A DNA stretch of 54,066 nt from contig WALW01000008.1 in the NCBI GenBank assembly GCA_015522635.1, forward strand, positions 1 through 54,066, in the 5' to 3' direction. The stretch is from Candidatus Tiamatella incendiivivens. Its GTDB lineage: Archaea > Thermoproteota > Thermoprotei_A > Sulfolobales > Acidilobaceae. This document shows positions 16,936 to 25,831 of the stretch, one piece after another (positions within the stretch are counted from its first letter, which is position 1; each line of letters opens with the position of its first letter). The notes under the pieces were generated by a model, which saw only the letters and a list, made by a program, of their open reading frames with translations, did not search any database and was not told the DNA's origin. A program made the position numbers and the translations under genes.

Positions 16936-17610
16936 TTATGGGGATCCTACTTCTCCGCTGTTGGCAGGTGTTCCTGGTAGCCCTCCAGTAGGTAAGGCTG
17001 GGAACTGATCCTTCATCTGCTGCTGTGCTACTAGCTGCGCTTCCTCTAGTATCTTCCTCGCTTCCTCGTTTACAGCCTCATCCATAGGCATCTCTATGAA
17101 TCCAGCGGAACTCATTGCTAGAGCGTTATGTAATTCTTCTACTGTCTGCATTATATCAATATATGCGTCGGGCATTACGTTCGCCATCTGGGAGGCTATC
17201 ATCTTTATAGCGCCTAGGGCTGGTCCTAGATCTTTGTATGCCTCACCTATAATTAGGACAGTCTCTAGCCTGGTCTTCGCTCTCTCTAGAGCGAATCTTA
17301 TTGTGAGCACGCCCTTAGCGACTTTCCTTATCTCAGCCACCTCGCTAGCATACATTTTCGCTTTAACCATATCGCCATGTTTATATGAATCCACGACTTT
17401 CTCGAATAATTGTTGATCCCTTGCCCTTAGCTTGCTTGTTATATAATCCATCCTGGAGATATGTGTCCCTAGCTTATAGATAGCGTTGCTTATTTGATAT
17501 CTGAGGCCGGGGCTAGGATTAACTATTTCCTTGAAAGTGTCCTTAATAGCGTTCCTGACAGTCTTCTTCGGCCCTGTCCAGTTTTTACCGAAGTCACCTA
17601 GGCTGGACAT
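16936..17610 (-). CDS. ESCRT-III/Snf7 cell-division protein (CdvB paralogue)
   Basis: A roughly 224-aa helical Snf7-fold protein of the archaeal Cdv division system. SSLGDFGKNW, ISNAIYKLGTHISRMDYITSKLRARD and the long charged helices with EVAEIRKVAKGVLTIRFALERAKTRLE are characteristic. After the core comes a Pro/Gly-rich tail, and the C-terminal winged helix seen in CdvB proper is missing, so it resembles CdvB1/CdvB2 paralogues. GGTGA lies 9 nt before ATG 17610; the upstream GTG 17622 is less likely. It is divergent from cdvA. No cdvC ATPase is in the window. Confidence 0.82.
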   Translation of the reverse strand: MSSLGDFGKNWTGPKKTVRNAIKDTFKEIVNPSPGLRYQISNAIYKLGTHISRMDYITSKLRARDQQLFEKVVDSYKHGDMVKAKMYASEVAEIRKVAKGVLTIRFALERAKTRLETVLIIGEAYKDLGPALGAIKMIASQMANVMPDAYIDIMQTVEELHNALAMSSAGFIEMPMDEAVNEEARKILEEAQLVAQQQMKDQFPALPTGGLPGTPANSGEVGSP

Positions 17611-17750
17611 TTGATTTTTCACCGTTGGACTATTGAATCAGTAATTTATTTAAAGGGACTCCCGGTCTTACCATCTGACCCCTTTTATACACTGGTAATA
17701 CTAAGGATAACACCGAGACGATGCCTCGTAGATTAAGGGGTGTATTATAT

Positions 17751-18458
17751 ATGGGTATAAAGGTAGAAGAAATCTCCGGCTACCTGGGACTTGAAATACA
17801 TGATCCTTATGGGAGGATTTTTGGGGCACTTGTGACATTCTACAGTAATGTTCACGGAGAAGTCGAGGGGTTCGAGGTCAAGGTTTCCGATGATAAAATA
17901 GTCCATATAGAGCCGGAGAAGATACGTGTTGAGGATGGTAAACTTGTTGTTCTCCCTGAATGGAAGTTCCGCGCCGTCACAGTGTTAGATGCTCTTGATA
18001 GAGCTCTAAAGAGGAAGAAGGCTATAGAGAAAACCCTCAGCCAAACAGACCTTCCTGGAAGCGTTATAGAGACTTACCTAAAGAAGCTGAATGAGGATAT
18101 TAAGAATTTAAAGAGTGAGGCTGTCAAAGCCAAGACTGAGATAAAGGTAAGAATGAACAGGATAGAAGACGAAGTCTTACATGTGGATAAAGCCCTCGTT
18201 AACCTTCAGATAACTTATCTAAGCGGTGAAGTCAGTGACACTGCCTTCAGGAAGAGCAGTGAACAGTTGAAGAGGATAAAGGGTTGGCTTCTAGAGGAGA
18301 TGAGTGATGCCAGATCTACTATAGAGAAAATAGAGAAGATAGAATCTAGTCCGGTTCTCCTGGCTGAAATCCCTAAACCTAAAGAGAAACAAGGTTCTAC
18401 AAATGTTCCTGTGAAGGCTCCGAATGAAGATGTTGTCGTAATGCTTAGCGGTGAGTAA
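17751..18458 (+). CDS. cdvA: cell-division protein CdvA
   Basis: A 235-aa CdvA homologue, the crenarchaeal membrane-associated scaffold that recruits ESCRT-III at mid-cell. The N-terminal PRC-barrel-like domain spans about residues 1-75 (EISGYLGLEIHDPYGRIFGALV). A long coiled coil follows to about residue 200. A Pro/Lys linker and a short hydrophobic end (VVVMLSGE) match the peptide that docks on CdvB. GGGGTG precedes ATG 17751, and the upstream ATG 17721 seems a worse start. A TATA-like TTTTATACA lies near 17683-17692. It is divergent from the ESCRT-III gene rather than in the usual cdvABC order. Confidence 0.85.
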   Translation: MGIKVEEISGYLGLEIHDPYGRIFGALVTFYSNVHGEVEGFEVKVSDDKIVHIEPEKIRVEDGKLVVLPEWKFRAVTVLDALDRALKRKKAIEKTLSQTDLPGSVIETYLKKLNEDIKNLKSEAVKAKTEIKVRMNRIEDEVLHVDKALVNLQITYLSGEVSDTAFRKSSEQLKRIKGWLLEEMSDARSTIEKIEKIESSPVLLAEIPKPKEKQGSTNVPVKAPNEDVVVMLSGE

Positions 18459-18582
18459 ACGAACCGAACCTCCCTTCTATTAGTTTTTGATATATTAAAT
18501 AATTTGTCATGCTTTAGTTTTTGAGTGTATTAATTGCAATGAAAAACAGTAATCCGTGTATAGTTTATTTGTTTATAGGAGG

Positions 18583-18855
18583 TTATTTCTCGGGTACGTA
18601 CACAGGGCTCCTTTTATTTGGTGTATATAGTGCCACTACACCCTTTTCCTCCATGATTCTCAGCAGTTTCTTTGCACTTGAGAGCGTTAAATTGTATTTC
18701 TGTGCTACCTTGAATGGAGTCCAATAACTTTCTTTGGGGAATTCTTTTTCAGCCCTTTTTATTAGCTCCTCAGGGACTGCTACATTATACATTGCTTGTT
18801 CCGTCATACTCCTAGCTTTCTGCGGTTGACTTGACTGTTTCTTTTTCTTTGCCAT
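18583..18855 (-). CDS. rps25e: 30S ribosomal protein S25e
   Basis: A 90-aa winged-helix ribosomal protein of the small subunit. The Lys-rich N-terminus (MAKKKKQSSQ) and YWTPFKVAQKYNLTLSSAKKLLRIMEEKGVV are diagnostic of S25e. AGAGGTG lies just before the ATG. It stands alone between cdvA (convergent) and the ABC transporter (divergent). Length is normal for archaea. Confidence 0.88.
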   Translation of the reverse strand: MAKKKKQSSQPQKARSMTEQAMYNVAVPEELIKRAEKEFPKESYWTPFKVAQKYNLTLSSAKKLLRIMEEKGVVALYTPNKRSPVYVPEK

Positions 18856-19000
18856 GAACTACACCTCTAACTATATTGAAACCAATATTGCACGGACAAT
18901 ATAAATTATTGTTAATGAACTACTGTCATTATATGTATGTAGCGTATATAATATAATGCGTTAATAAACAACAACTAGCTATAGAAGGTGAGCCAGGGAA

Positions 19001-19993
19001 TTGCCGGATAATTGTGCAGTAGAGGTAATGGGGTTAACCAAGGAATACGGTGATTTAGTTGCCGTAGACAAGGTGAGCTTTTGCATACCTGAAGGTATAG
19101 TATTTAGCCTCCTAGGCCCCAACGGTGCAGGCAAAACAACCACAATCCATATGCTATCAACACTTCTACAGCCGACAGGCGGGGATGCATATATTCACGG
19201 TTTCAGTATAATACGAGATAAAGGGGAAGTCCGGAAGATAATTGGGCTTGTACCTCAGGACCTCACAGCCGACGATGAGTTAACTGGATGGGAGAATGTT
19301 TACATACAAGCCAAACTTTATGGCCTTCAGAGCGGTAAAGCAGAGGAGAAAACCGAAGAAGCCCTCAGGTTCATGGAGCTATGGGATCATAGGAAAAGGA
19401 GAGTCTCGACTTATAGTGGAGGTATGAGGAGGAGAATAGAGATAGCTATGAGCCTTGTAAACGAGCCTAAGGTAATGTTCCTAGATGAGCCGACGTTAGG
19501 CTTGGACGTTCATTCGAGGAGGCATCTCTGGGGTCTAATTGAAAGGTTGAAGGAGCAGGGTACTACTATCCTATTAACAACCCACTACATGGATGAAGCA
19601 GAACATCTAGCAGATCGAGTCGCAATTATAGATCATGGTAAGATAATTGCTGAGGATACGCCAGATGGACTTAAGGCCAGGATAAAAGGTGACAGGATAT
19701 ATCTAAGGTTCAAAGGTGAAGAAGAGACGCAGGCCTTGTTAAAGGAGTTAGCTGTAAAAGGATTCGATTCGTCACTACATAATGGATCAATAATAGTTAA
19801 AGTAGAGAAGAGCGAGGCAGTTCTGCCTAAGCTTATCACACTCCTCCAAGGAAAAGAGCTTCTTGAAATCCGTGTAGTAAAACCTAACCTCGAGGAGGTT
19901 TTCATAGAGTTAACTGGACGAGGGTTAAGGGGAGAGGAAGAAGCGTTTGATTCCTTCAAGTATAGAGTTATGAGGAGGAGGATGAAGAAATGA
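19001..19993 (+). CDS. ABC exporter ATP-binding protein (DrrA-like)
   Basis: A 330-aa ABC ATPase of the drug/lipid exporter (DrrA/NodI/CcmA) type. Walker A is GPNGAGKTT at about 39-47. YSGGMRRRIEIA is the ABC signature, VMFLDEPTLGLD is Walker B and TTHYMDEAEHLADRVAII is the H-loop. The C-terminal 90 residues form the DUF4162-like extension typical of this group (IRVVKPNLEEVFIELTGR). The TTG start follows GGTGA. It overlaps the permease gene by 4 bp and forms the two-gene exporter operon. Confidence 0.85.
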   Translation: MPDNCAVEVMGLTKEYGDLVAVDKVSFCIPEGIVFSLLGPNGAGKTTTIHMLSTLLQPTGGDAYIHGFSIIRDKGEVRKIIGLVPQDLTADDELTGWENVYIQAKLYGLQSGKAEEKTEEALRFMELWDHRKRRVSTYSGGMRRRIEIAMSLVNEPKVMFLDEPTLGLDVHSRRHLWGLIERLKEQGTTILLTTHYMDEAEHLADRVAIIDHGKIIAEDTPDGLKARIKGDRIYLRFKGEEETQALLKELAVKGFDSSLHNGSIIVKVEKSEAVLPKLITLLQGKELLEIRVVKPNLEEVFIELTGRGLRGEEEAFDSFKYRVMRRRMKK

Positions 19994-20862
19994 GCGGTTT
20001 AATTGTACTCTTCAAACGAGAGCTCAAGAAGTGGTTTGGCAGGCGTGCAGTCCTGTTCATGAGTCTTGTGACACCATTAATATGGATTGCACTATTCGGT
20101 AAAAGCTTCAACTTGAACGCGCTAGTTAGTGTCAGTGCACAGGCACTCATTCCACCGCAGCTACAAGGGTTCATCGATCCAAAGACCATTGAAGGAATAG
20201 TTAAGAAGGCCATGGAGAACCAGTTGAAAAGCATATTTGGTACAACAGACTACTTCACATTCTTCGCTAGCGGAATGCTAGTAGCCTTCTCAATATTCCA
20301 AGGAGCGTTCGGTGGTGTAGGAGTTGTATTCGATAAGAGACTAGGGTATATGAGGAGAATACTGGTCACTCCGGTGAGGAGGTCATATATCTACCTCGCT
20401 AAACTCTTCGGGACACTAACTAGGATAAGCATTCTGAGCCTCATACTGCTGGCTGCAAGCATTCCACTGGGATTCAAGTTCAAGCCCAATCTCACTGTAG
20501 TGGATGTAATTGTACCTTGGATAGCGATAATGCTCCTGTCAATATCCATACTCTCAATATATATGGTGATAGCATTCTACACAGATAACCAGGAAGTAAT
20601 CTTCGCTGCTTCAAATCTCATCAATCTCCCATTAATGTTCGCTTCGAACGCTATATTCCCATTAAAACAGATGCCTGAGTGGCTCCAGGTAATAGCTAAA
20701 TACAATCCTGTTACGCATGCAGCATACATCGTGAGATACCACCTTATAGGAAGTAGCATACCGAACTACTGGGAAAGCATGATTTATCTAGTGATCAGTG
20801 CAGTGGTGCTTTTAGCTGTTAGCATGTATTATAGCACGCGGAAGATGGAGAAGGGTATATAA
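19990..20862 (+). CDS. ABC-2 type exporter permease (DrrB-like)
   Basis: A 290-aa ABC-2 permease with about six membrane helices and an N-terminal LFKRELKKWFGRRAVL segment typical of the family. LPLMFASNAIFPLKQMPEWLQVIAKYNPVTHAAYIVRY is the conserved C-terminal loop and helix motif. GGAGGAGGATG precedes the ATG, which overlaps the ATPase stop. Together they would export a drug, lipid or glycan precursor; the substrate cannot be predicted. Confidence 0.83.
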   Translation: MSGLIVLFKRELKKWFGRRAVLFMSLVTPLIWIALFGKSFNLNALVSVSAQALIPPQLQGFIDPKTIEGIVKKAMENQLKSIFGTTDYFTFFASGMLVAFSIFQGAFGGVGVVFDKRLGYMRRILVTPVRRSYIYLAKLFGTLTRISILSLILLAASIPLGFKFKPNLTVVDVIVPWIAIMLLSISILSIYMVIAFYTDNQEVIFAASNLINLPLMFASNAIFPLKQMPEWLQVIAKYNPVTHAAYIVRYHLIGSSIPNYWESMIYLVISAVVLLAVSMYYSTRKMEKGI

Positions 20863-20934
20863 TAACCTATAGATTTATAGCTAAGTCTATAATTTTCTGA
20901 TCCAGGCTTCTAGTTAACTTACGGTGAGATAGCT

Positions 20935-21837
20935 ATGAGTATACTTACCGAACAAACAAAAATTAAGGTAAGAGAATTCTGTATAGATGAATACAGGGAT
21001 CACATAGTCTATAAAACACTAGCCAGACGGGAGAAGGACATCGATAGGCGGAAAATTCTGGAGAAACTTTCCGAGGAAGAATACAAGCACTATCTGTTCT
21101 GGAAAAAAGTGATAGGAGGAGAATGCAGGGCAAGAATCGGTACCTCCTATCTATGGATAGTCACACTGAGTAGAATCATCCTAGGACTAACGTTCACCCT
21201 CAAAATGCTCGAGAGAGGTGAAGAGAAAACTATAGCAGAATATAGGGGGTATCTCAGCAACCTAGGAGGTGAGGAGAGGCAGAAGCTCGAGGAGATAATT
21301 AAAGATGAGGAAACACATGAGTCAAGCCTGATGAGCCAGATTAACGAAGCGGTCGTAAGATATATGAGTTTCATAGTGCTAGGTCTGGCTGACGCTATTG
21401 TTGAAATAACAGGTGTACACGCAGGGTTCCTGGGAGTCACCAGTAGCACTACTGTAGCAGGTATAGCTGGTTTAGTAGTAGGGTTCTCCGCTGCAATAAG
21501 TATGGCTAGTGCTGCTTACCTACAGGCTAAACATGACTTCGAAAAGAACCCTATATCATCGGCCTTAGTAACTGGATTCTCTTATATAAGTGCAGTTGTG
21601 GTTCTAGCGTCACCATACTTCACCACACACAATATGCTTATAGCCTTCCTAGTAAGCGTATCATTCGCTATAACGCTGATAGCCACATTTACATTTTATG
21701 GAAGTGTAGTGTTTGACAAAAAGTTCTTAAGAGAATTCATAGAGTCAACAGGGCTTATGTTAGGTACGGCTTTCTCAGCATACTTCTTCGGAGAGATACT
21801 CGGTGTATACTTCGGTGTGAGAGGAGTATTCGGATAA
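20935..21837 (+). CDS. ferritin-like domain fused to VIT1/CCC1 iron/manganese transporter
   Basis: A 300-aa fusion. Residues 1 to about 140 are a ferritin/rubrerythrin-like helical bundle with FCIDEYRDHIVY, SEEEYKHYLFW and KDEETHESSL metal-ligand motifs. Residues from about 143 on are a five-helix VIT1/CCC1 transporter (GLADAIVEITGVHAGFLGVTSS, then GFSAAISMASAAYLQAK). The arrangement resembles the bacterial MbfA family, which exports iron or manganese using the ferritin domain as sensor or collector. GGTGA precedes the ATG. It adds to the iron-related genes in this window. Confidence 0.82.
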   Translation: MSILTEQTKIKVREFCIDEYRDHIVYKTLARREKDIDRRKILEKLSEEEYKHYLFWKKVIGGECRARIGTSYLWIVTLSRIILGLTFTLKMLERGEEKTIAEYRGYLSNLGGEERQKLEEIIKDEETHESSLMSQINEAVVRYMSFIVLGLADAIVEITGVHAGFLGVTSSTTVAGIAGLVVGFSAAISMASAAYLQAKHDFEKNPISSALVTGFSYISAVVVLASPYFTTHNMLIAFLVSVSFAITLIATFTFYGSVVFDKKFLREFIESTGLMLGTAFSAYFFGEILGVYFGVRGVFG

Positions 21838-21865
21838 GGATAAGAAATTAGGGGGAGTGACTCTC

Positions 21866-23260
21866 TTACCTATAGAGTTTAGCCATAAGGTAAATGGCAA
21901 TTACCAGTAGAATAGCCACTGCGACACTGCCTATTATCATTCCATCTTTATCCTTGTAAGCTGCTGGATTTGGTGCGCTGGATGTACTTGACAAACTGGT
22001 ATTACCTGTTGTTCGAGCGTTTGTAACGGTCTCTTCCGTTACTACTAGAGTAGAGCTTGTCGACTTCTCGCTTTCAATCACGTAGCTAGGATTGTTTTGA
22101 TCGAGTAGTACTGCCTTATTTCCGGGTAAGGTAATATAGGCATACCAGCTTGTTGATGCTGTTTTCACGCTAACAGACGTCAAACTTTGCTCATATGTGA
22201 AGGATGTCGTCGAATTAGGGTTGGCCATCAGGACTATGTAACTGTTCTCGTTATTGATGAGGTTAAACCTAACTGGAACACTAATCGGTTTTCCTTCAAT
22301 ATTCACTAACGTATTACTGACAGTCCCAGTGATTACAGTCTTCCCGTTCTCTAATGTTACTTTGGTATGCTTCTCTATCCCAATATTGCTCTCATTGTTT
22401 ACCAGTACTGTAGTGTATTTGAACGTTCCATTGGGGTATAATATTAGCAGGAGATAATGATTCTTCCCTGTAATGATCAAAGTGTTGTTTCCAGGTGGTG
22501 GCCCCCTATTCTCATAAAGAGGTGCACCGGCACCCCCAGTTATTATCCATGTAACATTATAACTACGTGTCACAGCGTATCCATGCCAGTGTCCTTGTAA
22601 TACTAGTTTGACTAAACCTGGATGCTGTTGCAGAAAGCTTAGGAGGATGCTTGCTCTTGTAGCATCCATATTGTGTCCAACATTTGGTATAACAGGCCTG
22701 TGATAAACGAGTATTAGGCTCCTATCATCCAGGTTTTTAGTAGTATTATCTAGCTGGCTCTTCCAGTACGTTGCATCACCAGTTTCACCGTCTAGAACTG
22801 CAATTCTCCATCCTGGGAAAGTATCCATATTGTAGTGCTTCGGTGCTATAAGGGATGTCCAATATCCTATTGCCCCACCGTATTGAATATCATGGTTGCC
22901 GATACAAAGCCATATATTCCAGATGCTAGTGTTCGAGAGTAGGCTATATAATGCCTTGAACTGCCACGGTGTCCCTCTACCTATCTGGTCTCCAGTTCCT
23001 ATCATTGCGAAGGGATCCATGACTTCTGTTTGATTGAGTATTTTTAGGAATACAGGTGTGAAGCCGTTTGATACCTCTACTTCAGGCCTGTTGTCTCCAA
23101 ATATTACAATCGGGTACCAAGGTAAGTCTCCTGGAACATTACGGCTTGTCTCGTTTAACACAGTTTCTGTAGTTGCCGGGGTGTTTGATGATGTTATTGT
23201 ATAGAACTGTATGCCCAGTAGTAGCAGTATCGCCAGCACTAATGCCGTCTTACCTTCCAT
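21866..23260 (-). CDS. secreted, C-terminally anchored metallophosphoesterase
   Basis: A 464-aa extracellular calcineurin-like phosphoesterase. It has an N-terminal signal helix (about 6-22), a catalytic core to about residue 260 and a C-terminal membrane helix ending in a short basic tail. Motifs in order are FGDNRPE (DxH position altered to DNR), GTGDQIG, GNHDIQYGG and QGHWHGY. The second half is a Thr/Ser-rich beta region with many glycosylation sequons, consistent with surface exposure. It may release phosphate or cleave phosphodiesters outside the cell. The changed first motif leaves metal binding there uncertain. Confidence 0.72.
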   Translation of the reverse strand: MEGKTALVLAILLLLGIQFYTITSSNTPATTETVLNETSRNVPGDLPWYPIVIFGDNRPEVEVSNGFTPVFLKILNQTEVMDPFAMIGTGDQIGRGTPWQFKALYSLLSNTSIWNIWLCIGNHDIQYGGAIGYWTSLIAPKHYNMDTFPGWRIAVLDGETGDATYWKSQLDNTTKNLDDRSLILVYHRPVIPNVGHNMDATRASILLSFLQQHPGLVKLVLQGHWHGYAVTRSYNVTWIITGGAGAPLYENRGPPPGNNTLIITGKNHYLLLILYPNGTFKYTTVLVNNESNIGIEKHTKVTLENGKTVITGTVSNTLVNIEGKPISVPVRFNLINNENSYIVLMANPNSTTSFTYEQSLTSVSVKTASTSWYAYITLPGNKAVLLDQNNPSYVIESEKSTSSTLVVTEETVTNARTTGNTSLSSTSSAPNPAAYKDKDGMIIGSVAVAILLVIAIYLMAKLYR

Positions 23261-23405
23261 TTAAACAGCACCTAACCAGATCCAATCATGGCTAGTTTAT
23301 TAAAACTCTATCGAACCTAATAACTGGGCAATAATCTTTAAACCCGTAACTGTTTAGTGACACTAATGTTTTTATCATTCCATTACGTATTAAATCCTAA
23401 CAAGT

Positions 23406-23456
23406 GGAGGACCCGCATAAACCATCCTAGACTACTAGTCAGAATAAGGGTCCTCC
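23406..23456 (+). repeat. 9-bp inverted repeat in the thiolase-cluster leader
   Basis: GGAGGACCC at 23406-23414 is the exact complement of GGGTCCTCC at 23448-23456, 33 nt apart, just upstream of the first thiolase-like gene (start 23484). In the transcript it could form a stem with a large loop. On DNA it could be two half-sites for a regulator. The pairing is directly visible and G/C-rich in an AT-rich flank; its role is unknown. Confidence 0.4.
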
Positions 23457-23483
23457 ATAAAGGTCTAAGAGGTGTACGCAGGT

Positions 23484-24650
23484 TTGACGACTAGACCTAG
23501 AGTGGCGATAATAGGGATGGGCTACTCTGGCTTCCAGCCGGTAACTCCTCATGCGAGTTTTAGGGAGATGATGTTTGAAGCAGCTCTCAAAGCGTACAGC
23601 ATGGCAGGTCTTGAGGATCCTCGAAGCCAGGTAGACGCATTCATATCATGCCAAGAAGACTATTGGGAGGGGATCTCCATAGCAGACGAGTTCTCTCCAG
23701 AGCCTATTGGCGGTGTTTTGAGACCCATTTTCACAGTATCTGGAGATGGTTTACAAGGTATAGCTCAGGCTGTCATGTTGTTGAAGACGGGATACTTTGA
23801 TGTTATAACAGTCGAGTCTCACGCTAAGCCTAGTGACATAGTGGATCTGGGTAAGATCTACGAAATAACGCTGGATCCCGTGTATGTCCGGCCTACAGCG
23901 CCGAAAAAAGCTATCCCCCACTACATTGCAGCTCTAGACGCTGTAGCATACATGGAATCGAGGGAGGCAGGGGAGGAGGATTTTGCTGAGGTTGCCGCTA
24001 AGAATAGGAACAACGGTCTGTCAAACCCACTTGCTTCATACGCGTCTAACGTTACTGTGGAAGAGATACTAGAATCAGAGCATGTTGCTTACCCGCTTAC
24101 AATGTACGATATCTCACAACCGGTAGACGCTGCACTAGTAACAGTATTGGCAACAGATATGGCAGTAGATCGTTTGGGGGCATGGGACAGAGCTGTCTGG
24201 ATCGATGGGGTAGGATATAATACTGAAACCTATATCCCAGAAAGACATGTATACGGCACGATGCCTAGTATCAGGCGGTCAGCTTTAATAGCTTATAGTG
24301 AGGCTGGGATAACGAACCCCTTGTCACAACTTAACTTCGCAGAAGTCGATGACCGGTATAGTTTCATGGAGCTTCTCTCGTTAGAAGAAGCCTTACTAGG
24401 AGAGGATTCGTTGAAGCTGTTGAGAAGAGGTGATACCTATCCAGATGGGAAATTCCCGGTTAACGCTAGCGGTGGAAGCCTTGCCACTGGCGCACCATTC
24501 GAGGCTACAGGTCTAATGAGACTGTACTTCACCTACATGAGACTGCTCTCGATGCAGGAGGGTAAAAGCCTCGTCGTCTCCTGGAGAGGGCCTCCAACAT
24601 ATACAGCTGCAACAGCTGTATTATCATATTATGGGGGTGGTGAAGGGTGA
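23484..24650 (+). CDS. thiolase-fold protein lacking the catalytic Cys (subunit 1)
   Basis: A 388-aa SCP2/thiolase-superfamily protein. The normal nucleophile motif CASGLQ is replaced by SGDGLQ (Ser for Cys), the usual EVHD-type motif is EVDDRYSF, and the GHP motif is GAP (ASGGSLATGAPFEATG). It therefore cannot use the standard thiolase mechanism. The fold and CoA site appear intact. GAGGTG 9 nt upstream favours TTG 23484 over GTG 23472. It overlaps the next gene by GTGA, in a coupled cluster with a second thiolase-like gene and two DUF35 genes. It may be the non-catalytic or structural half of a heteromer. Confidence 0.7.
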   Translation: MTTRPRVAIIGMGYSGFQPVTPHASFREMMFEAALKAYSMAGLEDPRSQVDAFISCQEDYWEGISIADEFSPEPIGGVLRPIFTVSGDGLQGIAQAVMLLKTGYFDVITVESHAKPSDIVDLGKIYEITLDPVYVRPTAPKKAIPHYIAALDAVAYMESREAGEEDFAEVAAKNRNNGLSNPLASYASNVTVEEILESEHVAYPLTMYDISQPVDAALVTVLATDMAVDRLGAWDRAVWIDGVGYNTETYIPERHVYGTMPSIRRSALIAYSEAGITNPLSQLNFAEVDDRYSFMELLSLEEALLGEDSLKLLRRGDTYPDGKFPVNASGGSLATGAPFEATGLMRLYFTYMRLLSMQEGKSLVVSWRGPPTYTAATAVLSYYGGGEG

Positions 24651-25825
24651 AAACGAATATACATATAAAGGATAGAGTAGCTGTAGTTGGCGCTGGATTA
24701 ACATTATTCCGGAGGAGAATGCTGGAGACGCCCCAGGAACTATCTGCAGCAGCAGCGAAAATGGCTCTAGACGAGGCTGGGCTTACACTCGATGATATCG
24801 ACTGTATTGTGACTGGTACGGCTCCAGATGCCTTCGACGGTGTCCACTTCAATGGGGAATACATGGGGGATGGCAGTGGAGCTGTGAATAAGCCTATGGT
24901 AAGAGTCTATGTTGGTGGAGGAACCGGAGTAATGATACCTATAGCTGCATGGTGGCACATAGCAAGCGGGAAATGCAAGACTGTATTGGCTGTAGGAGAG
25001 GAGAAAATGAGTCCTGCACTACCACATCCTCAGTATGTATTCGCATATATATGGGATCCTATACTGGAGAGACCCTTGGAGCCTAATCTAATCTGGATAT
25101 TCGCGATGGAGATGAGGAGGTATATGAGTAAATGCGGAGCTAAGAAAGAAGACATTGCACTCGTATCGGTGAAGAATAAACGAAACGCACTCGATCATCC
25201 GGCAGCACAGGTAGCTGAAAACATAACTGTTGAAGACGTTTTGAACAGTGAGACTCTCGTCTGGCCAGTCAATAGACTAGATATCAGCCCTGTTAGTGAT
25301 GGAGCAGCTGCGATGGTATTAGCTTCAGAGCGTGAAGCAAGGAGAATAACTGATAATCCTGTATATGTCGAGGGCGTAGGGTGGACTCTGGATAATACAC
25401 ACTGGTATAATAGAGACTTATACTACCCGCGGTATGTTGAGTACGCCGCGAGAATGGCTTACAAGATGGCCGGCGTAGATAAACCTATAAAGGAAATAGA
25501 CGTTGCTGAGCCTTATGATCCATTTGACTATAAAGAACTGCACCACCTGGAAGGTCTCCAGTTAGCACCTAGATGTGGTGCATGGAAGCTGGTGAAGGAG
25601 GGCTTCTATGATAGAGATGGTGATCTACCGTCTAGCCCCAGCGGTGGATTACTAGGTGTAGGTAACCCAATAGCCGCAGCTGGTGTTATGAAGACCATAG
25701 AGATCTACTGGCAGCTAGCAGGTAAGGCAGGTGGAAGACGAGTTAAGAAAGACGTCTACCGTGGAGTAGCTCAAGCTTGGGGTGATTTAATGCAGGTTGG
25801 AACTGTAATCGTTCTTGGGAGGTGA
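24647..25825 (+). CDS. thiolase-fold protein lacking the catalytic Cys (subunit 2)
   Basis: A 392-aa SCP2-type thiolase paralogue. The nucleophile motif reads VGGGTGVMI (Gly where Cys is expected), the EVHD-type His is a Tyr in AEPYDPFDYKEL, and GHP is GNP in SGGLLGVGNPIAAAG. Loss of Cys together with a Tyr at the active site recalls the Ltp2 retro-aldolases of steroid degradation, which work as complexes with DUF35 proteins and cleave aldol C-C bonds in acyl-CoA substrates. That parallel is inference. The GTG start is coupled to the previous gene, and a DUF35 gene follows 6 bp after the stop. Confidence 0.7.
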   Translation: MKTNIHIKDRVAVVGAGLTLFRRRMLETPQELSAAAAKMALDEAGLTLDDIDCIVTGTAPDAFDGVHFNGEYMGDGSGAVNKPMVRVYVGGGTGVMIPIAAWWHIASGKCKTVLAVGEEKMSPALPHPQYVFAYIWDPILERPLEPNLIWIFAMEMRRYMSKCGAKKEDIALVSVKNKRNALDHPAAQVAENITVEDVLNSETLVWPVNRLDISPVSDGAAAMVLASEREARRITDNPVYVEGVGWTLDNTHWYNRDLYYPRYVEYAARMAYKMAGVDKPIKEIDVAEPYDPFDYKELHHLEGLQLAPRCGAWKLVKEGFYDRDGDLPSSPSGGLLGVGNPIAAAGVMKTIEIYWQLAGKAGGRRVKKDVYRGVAQAWGDLMQVGTVIVLGR

Positions 25826-25831
25826 CTCGTA

